Assembly (NCBI GenBank): GCA_016584305.1
Contig: JACEEZ010022505.1
Location: forward strand, 1-64,000
Direction of reading: 5' to 3'
DNA length: 64,000 nt
Source: Chionoecetes opilio
Lineage: Eukaryota; Arthropoda; Malacostraca; Decapoda; Majidae
Part shown: positions 23,431 through 37,900 of the stretch, in pieces
Numbering within the stretch: position 1 is the stretch's first letter
Layout of the letters: every line of letters starts with the position of its first letter
Program-made: the position numbers and the translations under genes
The notes under the pieces: generated by a model
Told to the model about the DNA's origin: nothing
Database searches by the model: none
What the model saw: only the letters and a program-made list of their open reading frames with translations

Positions 23431-26400
23431 CCAAAAAAATTATGTTTTCAATGTTTTAGCTAGTTATCGTGATTTTAAAAATGTTTCCTAAAAATTTGAA
23501 ATAAAACCCTTTTTTTTAGAATAATTTCACCTATAAGTAGCAAACATTACATTAACTATTAAATGAAGAGTAAGTTTATTTATTGTGATAAAACGTATTT
23601 GAAAGCGTTTTCAATTTTCTTGAAAACTGTAGCGTTATTGTAATATACAAGTTTTTACTTATCCAAATGCTATAAACCCAATTGTGGTGTTTTCAATTAT
23701 ATTAGCTATTTATCGGTGATATATACTGTTTTCCTACAAATTGAAGTATAAAAATCCTCTTTTTCGAATAATTTTGCACCAAAAAGTACTTTCTTTACAT
23801 TAAACTATAATAGGGGAGAAAGAGGTTATTTTTGTGATATAACGGTATATTGCAAGCGTTTTTCATATTTTTTCTTGTAACCGTAGCGTTTTTGTATATT
23901 ACAATAGTTTCTTATCATATTGCTAAAAACTATAAAATGGTGTTTTCAATGATTTTAGCTTTTTATCGGTGATATATGCTTTTTTCCTACATATTGAAGT
24001 AAAAATCCTTTTTTTTAGAATAATTTGCACCATAATACTTACTTTACATTAGCTTTTAAAAAAGAAAATAAGAGGTTATTTTTTGTAAATTAACGGTATT
24101 TTGCAAGCTTTTTTCATATTTGTTCAAAAACTGTAGCGTTATTGAAAAAAAAATAAAATGTTTTACTTACTATTTTTCTATAAATCCATAAAAAGTAGTG
24201 TTTTAAATGTTTTTAGCCTTTATCAGTGATTATAGCTGTTTTCCTAAAAATGAAGTATAAAACCCTTTTTTTTAGAATAATTTGCACCATAATAGCTTAC
24301 TTACTTTAAGCTTTTAAAATAGAGGAAAGGGGTTATTTATTGGAAAAAACGGTATTGCAAGCGTTTTCATAGTTTTTTGAAAACTGTAGCGTTATTGTAT
24401 TATACAAGTATTTTTATTTTCATTTCTATAAACCCATAAAATGTAGTGTTTTCAAGATATTGCTTTTTATCGGTGATATATAGCTGTTTTCCTACAAATT
24501 GAAGATAAAATCCTTTTTTTAGAAAAATTTTGCCCCCAAAAGTAGCTTAATTCTTTAAAGCTAAAAAATAAAAGTAAGGTTATTTATGTGAAAAAGGGTA
24601 TATTGAAACGTTTTCATAGTTTCTTCAATTTTTGTAGCTTTATTGTATTAAAAAAGTAGTTTTACTTTTTTTTGGGCTAAAAAAACCCATAAAAGTAGTG
24701 TTTTCAATGATTTTATCTTTTTATCTGTGTATATAGCTTTTCCTAAAAATTTGAAGTATAAAACCCTTTTTTTTTAGAATAATTTGCACCAAATAACAAA
24801 CTTAATTAAGCTATTAAATAAAAGAGTAAGAGGTTTTTTATTGTGATATAACGTATAGCAACTTTTTTCATGTTTCTTGAACGTAGCTTTATTGTATATA
24901 TAAAGTATTTTACTTATCCTAATGCTAAAACCCATAAAATGTGGGTTTTTTTAAATTTATATTAGCTATTTATCGGGATATATACTGTTTTCCAAAAAAA
25001 TTTGAATATAAATCCTCTTTTTCGAATAATTTGCACCTATAAGTAGTTTACATTTACATTAACTATTAAATAGAGGAGAAAGAGGTTTTTTATTGTGATA
25101 TAGGGATTTTGAAAACGTTTTTATATTTTTCTTGTAAACCGTAGCGTTTTTGGATATAACAAGTGTTTTACTTATTTTTGCATAAAACCAAAAAATTAGT
25201 TTTTTCAAATATTAGCTATTTATCGATGATATATAGCTGTTTTCCTAAAAATTTGAGGTATACAACCCTTTTTTTAAATAATTTCAACTATAATGCTTAC
25301 ATTGCATTAAGCTAATAATAAAAAAAGAAGAGGTTATTTTTTTTGGGTTTAAAACCGGATATTGAAAACTTTTTTCTAGTTTCTTGAAAACTGTAGCGTT
25401 TTGTATATATACAAGTAGCTTTACTTTCATATTGCTTAAAACCCATAAAAGGGTAGTTTTTTCAATGTATTACTATTTTGGGTGATTATGGGTTTTTTTC
25501 CTCCAAATTGAGTATAAATTTTTTTTTTTTAGAATAATTTGCACCTATAAGTACTAACATTACATTAGCTATTAAATAGAAGAGAAAAGGGGTTATTTAT
25601 TGTGATAAAAGGGTATATTGCAAGGTTTTTCTAGTTTCTTGAAACGAGCTTATTGTTAATCAAGTATTTTACTTATCCTAATGCTATAAACCCATAAAAT
25701 GTAGTGTTTTAATTAAATTTTGCTTTTTTTCGGTGATATATAGCTGTTTTTTCCTACAAATTGAAGTAAAAAATCCTCTTTTTCGAATAATTTGCCCCTA
25801 TAAGTATTTTCTTTACATTAAGCTTTTAAATAGAGATAAAGGTTATTTATTGTGATTAAGGGATTTTGCAAGCGTTTTTCATAGTTTCTTTAAACCGTAG
25901 GTTTTTGTATATTCAAGTAGTTTTACTTATCAATTGCTATAAAACCAAAAAATGTAGTGTTTTCAATGATTTTAGCTTTTTATCGATGATATATACTGTT
26001 TTCCTACAAATTGAGGTATAAAATCCTTTTTTTTAAAATAATTTGCAACTATAAGTAGTTTACATTGCATTAAGCTAAAAAATGAAAAGTAAGGTTTTTT
26101 ATTGGGTTAACGGATATTGCAAGCTTTTTTCAAGTTTTTTGTAAACTGTGGTTTATTGTATATATAAAATAGTTTTACTTATCATTTGCTATAAACCTAG
26201 AAGTAGTGTTTTCAAATATTAGCTATTTTCGGTGATATATAGCTGTTTTCCTAAAATTGTGTATAAAATTCTTTTTTTAGAATATTTGCACCTATAATAC
26301 TTACTTACTTTAAACTTTTAAATGAAGAGTAGGAGGTTTTTTATTATAATAAAAGGGTAATTTTAAACTTTTTATATTTTTTTTGTAAAGTAGCGTTATT

Positions 26401-26565
26401 TATTATCAAGTATTTTACTTACCCTTTTGCTAAAAACCCATAAAATGTGGGTTTTTCAATGATATTAGATTTATCGGTGTATATAGTGTTTTCCTAAAAA
26501 TTGAGGTATACAACCCTTTTTTTTTAGAATAATTTGAAAATAAAGTAGCTTAATTGCTTAACTAA
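23431..26565. repeat. Satellite segment 4, corrupted with deletions
   Basis: The monomers are recognisable but shortened by scattered losses and altered runs. F monomers begin at about 23670, 24920 and 25680. The last two are each followed about 380 bp later by a G monomer with ACATTGCATTAAG (25300 and 26060). Confidence 0.85.
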
Positions 26566-28060
26566 AAATAGAAGAGTAAGAGGTTATTTATTGTGATATA
26601 ACGGTATATTGCAAGCGTTTTTCATAGTTTCTTGTAAACTGTAGCGTTATTGTATATATACAATTAGTTTTACTTATTATATTGCTATAAACCATAAAAG
26701 TAGTGTTTTCAATGATTTAGTTGTTATCGTGATATATAGCTATTTTCCTACAAATTGAAGTATAGAAACTCTTTTTAGAATAATTTGCACCTATAGTAGC
26801 TTAAATTATATTAAGCTATTAAAGAGAAGAGTAAGAGGTTATTTATTGTGATATAACGTATATTGCAAGCGTTTTTCATAGTTTCTTTAAACTGTAGCGT
26901 TATTGTATATATACAAGTAGTTTTACCTATCATATTGCTATAAACCCATAAAATGTAGTGTTTTAATGATATTAGTATTTATCGGTGATATATAGCTGTT
27001 TTCCTACAAATTGAAGTATACAATCCTTTTTTTAGAATAATTTGCACCTATAAGTATCTTACATTACATTAGCTATTAAATAGAAAAGTAAGAGGTTATT
27101 TATTGTGATATAACGCTATATTGCAAGCGTTTTTCATAGTTTGTTCTAAACTGTAGCGTTATTGTATATATACAAGTAGTTTTACTTACTATATTGCTAT
27201 AAATCCATAAAATGTAGTGTTTTCAATGATTTTAGCTCGTTATCAGTGATATATAGCTGTTTTCCTACAAATTGAAGTATAAAATCCTCTTTTTAGAATA
27301 ATTTGCACCTATAAGTAGCTTACATTACATTAAGCTATTAAATAGAAGAGTAAGAGGTTATTTATTGTGATATAACGGTATATGCAAGCGTTTTCATAGT
27401 TACTTGTAAACTGTAGCGTTATTGTATATATACAAGTAGTTTTACTTATCATATTGCTATAAACCCATAAAATGTAGTGTTTTCAATGATATTAGCTATT
27501 TATCGGTGATATATAGCTGTTTTCCTACAAATTGAAGTATACAATCCTATTTTTGAATAATTTGCACCAATAAGTAGCTTACATTACATTAAGCTAATAA
27601 ATAGAAGAGTAAGAGGTTATTTATTGTGATATAACGGTATATTGCAAGCGTTTTTCATAGTTTAATGTAAACTGTAGCGTTATTGTATATATACAAGTAG
27701 TTTACTTATCCTATTGCTATAAACATAACCATAAAATGTAGTGTTTTCAATGATTTTAGCTAGTTATCTGTGATATATAGCTGTTTTCTACAAATTGAAG
27801 TATAAAATCCTTTTTTTAGAATAATTTGCACCTATAAATAGCTAACATTACATTAAGCTATTAAATAGAAGAGTAAGAGGTTATTTATTGTGATATAACG
27901 GTATATTGCAAGCGTTTTCATAGTTTCTTGTAAACTGTAGCGTTATTGTATATATACAAGTAGTTTTACTTATCCTATTGCTATAAACCCATAACATGTA
28001 GTGTTTTCAATGATATTAGCTATTTATCGGTGATATATAGCTGGTTTCCTACAAATTGAA
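26566..28060. repeat. Satellite segment 5, clean, near-copy of 20300-21650
   Basis: A T-type monomer (about 26700-26960) and the full K cassette (27145-27680) occur in the same order and spacing as at 20300-21300, displaced by about 6.39 kb. Both copies share the private markers ATAAACATAACC (21321 and 27720) and ATAACATGTAGTG (about 21600 and 27990). A few substitutions and small indels separate them. Confidence 0.9.
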
Positions 28061-31000
28061 GTATAAAATTCTTTTTTAGAATAATTTTGCCAACCTATTA
28101 AGTAGCTTTAATTACATTTAAGCTATTTAAATAGAAGAGTAGGAGGTTATTTATTGTGATATTAACGGTATATTGCAGCTTTTTTCATAGTTTCTTGTAA
28201 ACTGTAGCGTATTGTATATATACATGTAGTTTTAATTATCATATGCATAAACCCCAAAAATGTAGTGTTTTCAATGATATTAGCTAGTATCGGGGATATA
28301 TAGCTGTTTTCCTAACAATTGAGTATACAATCCTTTTTTTAGAATTAATTTGCCCTATAAGTAGCTTAAATTACTTAAAGCTAATAAGTAGAAAGAGTAG
28401 AGGTTATTTATTGTGATATACCGGTATATGCAAGCGTTTTTAATAGTTTCTTGTAAAATCTGTAGAGTATTGTATATATACAAGTCGTTTTACTTATTAT
28501 ATGTATAAACCCATAAAATGTAGCTGTTTTCAATTATTTTTAGCTAGTTATCAGTGATATATGGCTGGTTTTCCTACAAATTGGAAGTTATAAACTCTTT
28601 TTTTAGAATACTTTGGCACCTATATAACAGTAGTTTAACATTACATTAAGGCTATTACTAGAAGAAATAAAAGGTAATTTATTGTGATATAAACTATATT
28701 GCAAAGCGTTTTTCATAGTTTCTTGTAAACGTAGCTCTTATTTGATATTATTACAAGTAGTTTTACTATCCTAATGCTATAAGCCATAAAATGTAGTGTT
28801 TTCAAATGATATTATGGTATTTATCGGTGATATATAGCGTTTTCCTACAAATTGAAGTATACAATCATTTTTTTAGAATAATTGCACCATAAAGTAGCTT
28901 ACACATTACATTAAGCTATTAAATAGAAGCGGTTAAGAGGTTATTTAATGTGACTATACGGTATATTGCAAGCGTTTTTCATAGTTTTTTCTAACACTGT
29001 AGCGTTATTGTATATATACAAGTAGTTTACTTATTATATTTGCTTATAAACCCATAAAATGTTAGTGTTTCTCAATGATTTTAGCTAGTTATCTGTGATA
29101 TATAAACTTGTTTTCTACAAAATGAAGTTACAATCCTTTTTAGAATAAATTTGCACATATAATAGCTAACATTACATTAAGCTATTAAATAGAAGAGTAC
29201 GATATTATTTATTGTGAATAACGGTATATTGCAAGCGTTTTTCATAGTTTTCTTGTAAACTGTACGTTATTGTAATATATACAAGTAGTTTTACTTAGCC
29301 TAATGCTATAAACCCATATAATGTGGTGTTTTCAATTATATTAGCTATTTATCGGTGATCTATAGCTGTTTCCTACAAATTGAAGTATAAAATCCTCTTT
29401 TCGGAATAATTTGCACCTTAAGTAGCTTCAGTACAATTAAAACTATTAAATAGAGGAGTAATAGTGTATTATTGTGATATAACGGTACTATTGCAAAGCG
29501 TTTTTCATAGTTTCTTGAAACCGTAGCGTTATTCGTATATATACAAGTAGGTTTTACTTATATATTGCTATAAAACTATAAAATGTAGTGTTTCAATGCT
29601 ATTAGCTATTTATCGGTGATATATAGCTGTTTTCCTACAAAATTGAAGTATAAAACCCTTTTAGACTAATTTGCACCTATAAGTAAGCCTACATTACATA
29701 AGTAATAAATAAAAAGAGTAAGAGGTTATTTATTGTGATAATACGGTATATTGCAAGCTTTTCATAGTTCTTCTAAACTGCTCGCCGTTAATTGTATAAT
29801 ATACAAGTAGTGTTACTTATTATATTGCTATAAACCCATAAAATGTAGTGTTTTCAATGATTTATCTAGTTATCTGTGATATATAGCTGTTTCTACAAAT
29901 TGAAGTATAAAATCCTTTTTTAGAATAATTTGCACCTATAAGTAGCTAACATTAATTATAAGCTAGTTAAAATAGAAGAGCTTAAAGAGGTTATTTTATT
30001 GTGATATAACGGTATAGGCAAGCGTTTTTCATAGTTTCTTGTAAACCTGTCTAGCGTATTGTATATATACAAGTAGTTTTACTTATCCTAATGCTATAAA
30101 ACCATAAAAAATGTAGTGTTTTCAATTATATTAGCCCTCTTTATCGGTGATATATAGCTGTTTTCCTACAAAATTGAAGTATAAAATCCTCTTTTTCGAA
30201 TAATTTGCACCTTACAAGTAGTTTACAATACATTAAGATATTAAATAGAGGAGTAAGACGGTTATTTATTAGGATAATAACGGTATATTGCAAGCGTTTT
30301 TTCATAGTTTCTTGTAAACGTTAGCGTTTTTGTATATAACAAGTAGTTTACTTATCCTATTGCTATAAACCATAAAATGTAGTCTGTTTTCAATGATAAA
30401 TATTAGATATTTATCGGGTATATATCTGTTTTCCTACAAAGTGAGGTATACAATCCATTTTTTAGAATAATTTGCAATATTAAAGTAGCTTACATGCATT
30501 AAGCTAATAAATAGAAAAGTAAGAGGTTATTTTATTGTGGTTATAACGGTATATTGCAAGCGTTTTTCATAGTTTCTTGTAAAATGTAGCGGTATTGTAT
30601 ATATCAAGTAGCTTTACTTATCATATTGCGATAAACCCATAGAAGGTAGTGTTTTCAAGGATATTAGCTATTATCGGTGATACTATAACGTTTTCTACAA
30701 ATTGATGTATAAAATTCTGTTTTTTTAGAATAATTTGCACCTAATAAGTAGCTTACATTACATTAAGCTATTAAATAGAAGAGGAGGCAGGTTATTATTA
30801 TAATATAACGGTTATATTGCAAGCATTTTTTCAAAGTTTCTTGTAAACTGTAGCGTATTGTATATATACAAAGTATAGTTTTACTTATCATATGCTATAA
30901 ACCCATAAAATGTAGTGTTTTCAGTGATATATAGGTATTTCTCGGTGATAATAGGTTGTTTTCCTACAAATGAAGCTTATTACAATCCTTTTTTTAGAAT

Positions 31001-34000
31001 AATTTGCACCTATAAGTAGTTCCTTTCGCACTCCCCCCCCCCCTACCGCCCCAAGCCTACATTACACTTAAGCTTAATAAAAATAGAAGAGTAAGAGGTT
31101 ATTTATTGTGATATAAGGATATTGAAACGCGTTTTCATAGTGTATTCGTAAAACTGTACGTATTGTATAGATACAAGTAGTTTTACTTATCATATTGGTA
31201 TAAACCCATAAAAATGTAGTGTTTTCAATGATATTAGCTATTACGGTGATATATAGTCTGTTTTCCACTACATATGAAGTATAAAATCCTCTTTTTCGAG
31301 AATAATTTGCACCTATAAGTAGCTTACATTACATTAGCATTAAATAGAAGAGTAAGAGGATTATTTTATTGTGATATAAACGGTATATTGCAAGCGTTTT
31401 TTCATAGTTTGTTCTAAACTTGTAGTGTTAATTATATATTGTATATATACAAGTAGTTTTACTTACTATATTGCTTATAAATCCATAAAATGTAGTGTTT
31501 TCAATGATTTTAGCTAAAATTATCAGTGATTATAGCTGTTTTTCCTAAAATTGAAGTAAAAAGCCTCTTTTTAGAATAATTGCACCTATAAGTAGCTTTA
31601 CCTTCATTAAGCTATTAAATAGAAGCCAGTAAGAGGATATTTATGTGATATAAAAAAAACCGGGGTATATGCAAGCGTTTGTTCCATAGTCTTGTAACAA
31701 AATGTAGCGTTATTGTATATATACAAGTAGTTTACTTATCATTATTCGCATAAAACCCATAAAATGTAGGTATTTCAATGATATTAGCTATTTATCGGTG
31801 CTAATATAGCTGTTTCCTACAAATGAAGGTATACAATCCTATTTTTGAATAATTTGCACCAAAAGTAGCTTACATTACATTAAGCTAATAATAGAAGAGT
31901 AAGAGGTTATTTATTGTGATATAACGGTATATTGCAAGCGTTTTTCATAGGTTAACATGTAAACTGTAGCGTTATGTATATATACAAGTAGTTTTACTTA
32001 CCTATGCTATAAACTATAAAAGTAGTGGTTTTCAATGATATTAGCTATTATCGGTGATATTAGCTGTTTTCCTACAAATTGAAGTATAAAATCCTGTTTT
32101 TTAGAATAATTTTTACCTATAGTAGCTTAACATACATTAAGCTATTAAATTAAAAGCGAAGAGGTTATTTATTTGTGATTAACGGTATATTGCAGCGTTT
32201 TTATAGTTTCTTTGTAAACTGTAGCTTATTGTATATATACAAGTAGTTTTACTTATTAGATTGCTTAACCCATTAAAATGTAGTGTTTTCAATGATTTTA
32301 GTTAGTCTATCTGTGATCTATAGCTGTTTTCCTACAAATTGAAGTATAAAATCCTTTTTCAGGAAATAATTTGCACCTATAAGTAGCTAAATACCATTAA
32401 GCTATTAATAGAAGAGTAATAGGTTATTTAATTGTGATATAACGGTAATAATTGCAAGCGTTTTTCATAGTTTCTTGTACAACTGTAGCGTTATCTGTAT
32501 ATATACAAGTAGTTTACTTATCCTAATGCTATAAAAACCATTAAAATGTAGTGTTTTCAATAATAGCTATTTATCGGTGAATATATAGCTGTTTTCCTAC
32601 AAATTGAAAGTATAAAATCCTCTTTTCGACATAATTGCACTATAAGTAGTTACATTACATTAAGCTATTAAATAAGAGGAGTAAGAGGTATTTATTGTGT
32701 ATAACGGTTATATTGCAAGCGTTTTTCATAGTTTCTTGTAAAACCGCTAGCTTTATTGTATATATACAAGTAGTTTTATTTCATATGCTATAAAAACCAT
32801 AAAATGTAGTTGTTTCACTGATATTAGCTATATTATCTGTGATATATAGCTGTTTTCCTACAAATGAGGATTATACAATCCATTTTTTAGAATAATTTGC
32901 AAATATAAGTAGCTTACATTGCATTAAGCTAATAAAAGAAAGTAAAGAGGTTATTTATTGTGTATAACGGTCTATTGCAATCCGTTTTCATAGGTTCTTG
33001 AAACCGTAGCGTTATTGTATATATACCAAGTAGCTTTACTTTATCATATTGCATAAACCCCCAGAGAGGTAGTGCTTTTCAATTGATAATTAGCTATTTA
33101 TCGGTGTATAGTAGCTGTTTTCCTACAAATGAAGTATAAAAATCATTTTTTTTAGAATAATTTGCACCGATAAGTAGCTTACATTACATTAAGCTATTAA
33201 ATAGAAGGTAGGAGGTAATTTATTGTGATAACGGTCTATTGCAAGCATTATTTTTCATAGTTTCTTGTAAAACTGATAGCGTTATTGTATTAATATACAA
33301 GTAGTTTTACTTATTATATGCTATAAACCATAAAAATGTAGTTGTTTTCAATGATATTAGCTATTTATCGGTGATAATAGCTGTTTTCCTACAAATTGAA
33401 GAATACATCCGTTTTTAGAATAATTTGCACCTATAAGTAGCTTACATTACATTAAGCTAATAAATAGAAGATTAAGAGGTTATTATGTGATATAACGTAA
33501 TTGCAAGCGGTTTTTCATAGTTGTCTCTGTAAACTGTAGGGTTATGTATTATATACAATTAGTTTTACTTATTTATATGCTATTAACCCATAAAATGTAG
33601 TGTTTCAATGATTTTAGTTATTTATCAGTGATATATAGCTATTTGTCTCCTACAAATTGAAGTATAGAATCCTCTTTTTAGAATTAATTGCACCTATTAG
33701 TAGCTAAATATATTTAAGCTAATTAACGAAGAAGAGTAAGAGGTTATTTATTGTGATTATAAAACGGTATATTGCAGCGTTTTTTCATAGTTTCTTCTAA
33801 ACTGTAGCGTTATTGTATATATAATGTAGCTTTTACCTATCAGTATGACTATAAACCCATAAAAGTAGTGTTTTAAGCTATTAGGTATTTATCGGATATA
33901 TAGTGTTTTCTACAAATTGAAGTATACAATCTTTTTTTAGAATAATTTGCACCTATCAGTAGCTTACATTACATTAAGCTAATAAATAGAAGAGGTAAGA

Positions 34001-34189
34001 GGTTATTTATTGTGATATATAAACTGATATTGCAAGCGTTTTCATAGTTTCGTTGTAAACTGTAGCGCTTATTGTATATATACAAGTAAGTTTTACTATC
34101 ATATTTGCTATAAACCCATAAAATGTAGTGTTTTCAATGATTTTAGCTAATATCAGTGAAGAGTTTTTTTTTCTTCTACAAATTGAAGT
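28061..34189. repeat. Satellite segment 6, scattered single-base indels
   Basis: The error style changes to random one-base insertions and deletions throughout each monomer rather than run inflation. F monomers lie at about 29300, 30080 and 32520; G/H follow at 30490/30712 and 32915/33140. A K cassette starts at about 31400 and a T type at about 33700, just before insert B. A C-rich insertion of about 35 bp sits at 31021-31056. The minus-strand open frame at 31074-31268 is a by-product. Confidence 0.9.
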
Positions 34190-34769
34190 TATATTTCTTA
34201 TAATCTGTAGCTAAATAGCTTTTTATATTTGCTACAACGATATTTTACAAAATAATAACTAAAAAAAATGTATTTATCAAGAAATTTAGTATCAATTTTA
34301 ATCATAAAAACAAATGTTTTTTCAGATTGGAATGTATTTTTGCAATGCTAAATAATTATCGAAATTTAAAATATTCAGCACTCCTACACAACTATATTTA
34401 AACAATGTTATGAGCTACAAATATATATTTTCATGAAATTAGGTATCAATTTTATCTTAAAAAACAAACGTTTTTTCAAAGTTTTTAATGTAGTTTTGAA
34501 AGCTAAAAAATGTCGAAATTGACATTGTTCAGCACTTTTACACAACTATATTTTTACAAATATATGAGCTTAAAATATGTATTGTCATGAAATTTATGAT
34601 CAATTTTATTCTTAATAAAAAACAAACATTTTTTCAAGTGTTTTAATGTATTTATGAAGGGCTAAAAAATGTCGAAAATTGACATTATTCAGCCCTTTCT
34701 TTGATAGAGAAATTCAAAATTTGGAATTATAGTTGTTTTCGTTAGGAAATTGCTATTTTAAACTACTGT
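34190..34769. repeat. Array insert B, built of about 157 bp tandem units
   Basis: This is the best-readable copy of the insert. It enters after ACAAATTGAAGT and leaves at AAGCTTAATAG. GCTAAA units start at about 34347, 34502 and 34661 (spacing 155 and 159), with a partial unit before them. The broken monomer upstream carries the variant ATCAGTGAAGAG followed by a T run and CTTCTACAAATTG, also seen before inserts A and C. Confidence 0.92.
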
Positions 34770-34925
34770 AAGCTTAATAGGAGTTTGAGACTCTATATTG
34801 TGATACAATTGTATATTATACGTGTTTTTCATAGTTTCTTCTTAATTGTGGTGTTATATCATTAATAGAAGGTATTTACCTGATGATAATGCATTATACC
34901 TCAAAATGTATTCTTTTCAATGATT
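34770..34925. repeat. Diverged satellite half-monomer after insert B
   Basis: Nearly identical to 19369-19515 (GATACAATTGTATATTATAC, TTAATTGTGGTGTTATATC, CTGATGATAATGCATTATAC). It is followed by the same ACAATTTGAAG variant monomer as after insert A. Confidence 0.9.
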
Positions 34926-37900
34926 TAGCTAGTTATCGGTGATATATAGCTGTTTTCCTACAATTTGAAGTATTACAATCCTTTTTTAGAATAATTTGCA
35001 CCTATAAGTAAGCTTACATTACATTAAGCTAATAAATAGAAGAGTAAGAGGTTATTTATTGTGATATAACGGTATATTGCAAGCGTTTTTTCATAGTTTC
35101 TTGTAAAACTGTAGCGTTATTGTATATATACAAGTAGCTTACTTATCATATTGCTATAAAACCATAAAAATGTAGTGTTTTCAATGATATTAGCTATTTA
35201 TCGGTGATAATAGCTGTTTTCCTACAAATTGAAGTATAAAAATCCTCTTTTTTGAATTAATTTGCACCTATAAGTAGCTTACATTACATTAAGCTAATAA
35301 ATAGAAGAGTAAGAGGTTATTATTGTGATATAACGGTATATTGCAAGCGTTTTTCATAGTTTCTTGTAAACTGTAGGCGTTATTGTATATATAGAAGTAG
35401 GTTTACTTAATCATATTGCTATAAAACCCATAAAATGTAGTGTCTTCAATGATTTTAGTTAGTTATCAGTGATATATAGCTATTTTCCTACAAATTGAAG
35501 TATAAAATCCTCTTTTTAGAATAATTTGCACCTATAAGTAGCTTACATTTACATTAAAGCTATTAAATAGAAGAGTAAGAGGTAATTTATTGTGATATAA
35601 CGGTATATTGCAAGCGTTTTCATAGTTTCTTGTAAAACTGTAGCGTTATTGTATAGATACAATTAGTTTACTTATCATATGCTATAAAAACCCAGAAAAT
35701 GTAGTGTTTTCAATGATTTAGCTATTTATCGGTGATATATTAGCTGTTTTCCTACAAATTGAAGTATACAACTCTATTTTTGAAATTAATTTGCACAATA
35801 AGTAGCTAACATTACATAAGCTAATTAAAAGAAGAGTACAGAGGTTATTATTGTGAATATAACGTAATTGCAAGCGTTTTTCTAGTTTAATGTAACTGTA
35901 GCGGTATTGTATATTACAAGTAGTTTTTATCCTATTGCTCGAAAAACATAAAAATGTAGTGTTTCTCAATGATATTAGCTATTTATCCCCCCCCGGTTGA
36001 TATATAGCTGTTTTCCTACAAATTGAAGTATTAAAATCCTGTTTTTAGAATAATTTTAACCTATAAGTAGCTTACAATTACATAAGCTATAAATAAAAGG
36101 AGTAAGAGGTTATTTAGTGTGATATAACGGTATATTGCAAGCGTTTTTTAATAGTTTCTTGTAAACCCTGTAGCGTTATTTATATATACAAGTAGTTTTA
36201 CTTATCCTATGCTATAAACAAACCCATAAAATGTAGGTGTTTTCAAGGATTTTAGCTAGTTAATCTGTGATTATAGCTGTTTTCCTACAAATGAAGTATA
36301 AAACCTTTTTTTTAGAATAAATTTGCACCTATAAGTAGCTAAACATTACATTAAGCTATTAAATAGAGGAGTAAGAGGTTTCTTTATGTGATATAACGGT
36401 ATATTGCAAGCGTTTTTCATCGTTCTTGTAAAAAACTGTAGCGTTATGTAGATATACAAGTAGTTTTAACTATCCTAATGCTCTAAAACCATTAAAATGT
36501 AGTGTTTTCAATTAATTAGCTATTTATCTGGTGATATATAGCTGTTTCCTACAATTGGAAGTTATAAAATCCTCTTTTTCGAATATTTGCACCTATTAAG
36601 AGTGACATTACATTAAGCTATTTAATAGAGGAGTAAGAGGTTATTTATTTGATATAACGGTTATATTGCAAGCGTTTTCATAGTTCTTGTAAACCGTAGC
36701 GTTATTGTATAGATACAAGTAGTTTTATTATCATATTGCTATAAAACCATAAAATGTAGTGTTTTCAATGATTTAGCTATTTATCCGATGATATATAGCT
36801 GTTTTTCCTACAAATTGATGTTAAAATTCTTTTTTTAGAAGGATTTGCACCTATAAGTAGCTTACATTACATTAAGCTATTAAATAGAAGAGTAGGAGGT
36901 ATTTATTGTGATATAACGGTATGTGGCAAGCATTTTCATAGTTTCATTTGTAAACTGTAGCGTTATGGTATATATTACAAGTAGTTTACTTATCATCATT
37001 GTATAAACCCAATAAAAATTAGTGTTTTCCGATATTAGATATTAATCGGTGGATATATAGCTTTCCTACAAATTGAAGTATAAATCTATTGTTAGAAAAA
37101 TTTGCACCTAAAGTAGCTTACATTACATTAAGCTATTTAATAAAAAGATAAGAGGTTATTTAGTATAAAAACGGTATATTGCAAGCGTTTTGTCATATTT
37201 CTTGTAAAACTGTACGCGGTATTGTATATATACAGGTAGTTTTACTTATCATATGCTATAAAAACCCATAAAAATGTAGTGTTTTCAATGAATAGCTATT
37301 ATCGGTGATATATCGCTGTTTTCCTACAAAATTGAAGTATACCATCCTTTTTTTAGGAATATTTGCACCTATAAGTAGCGTACATTACATTTAAGCTAAT
37401 AAATAGAAGAGGTAAGAGTTATTTTATTGTGATATAACTGTATATTGCAGCGTTTTTCATATTTTCTTGTAAACTGTAAGCGTTATTGTATTAATACAAG
37501 TAGTTTTACTTATCATATTGCTATAAACCCATAAAATGTAGTGTTTCAATGATTTTAGTTAGTTATCAGTGATATATAGTATTTTTCCTAAAAATTGAAG
37601 TATAGATTCTTTTTAGAATAATTGCCCTTATAAGTAAGCTTAACATTAATTAGCTAATAAAATAGAAGATAAGGTATTTAGTGTGATATAAACGGCATAA
37701 TTGCAAGCGTTTTTATCGTTTCTTGTAAACCTGTAGCGTTATTGTATATATACAGTAGTTACTATCCTAATGCTATAAACCCATAAAAATGTAGTGTTTT
37801 CAATGATATTAGGTATTTATCGGTGATATATAGCTGGTTTCCTACAAATTGAAGGATACAATCCGTTTTTAAGAATGAATTTGCAAACCTATAAGTGTTA

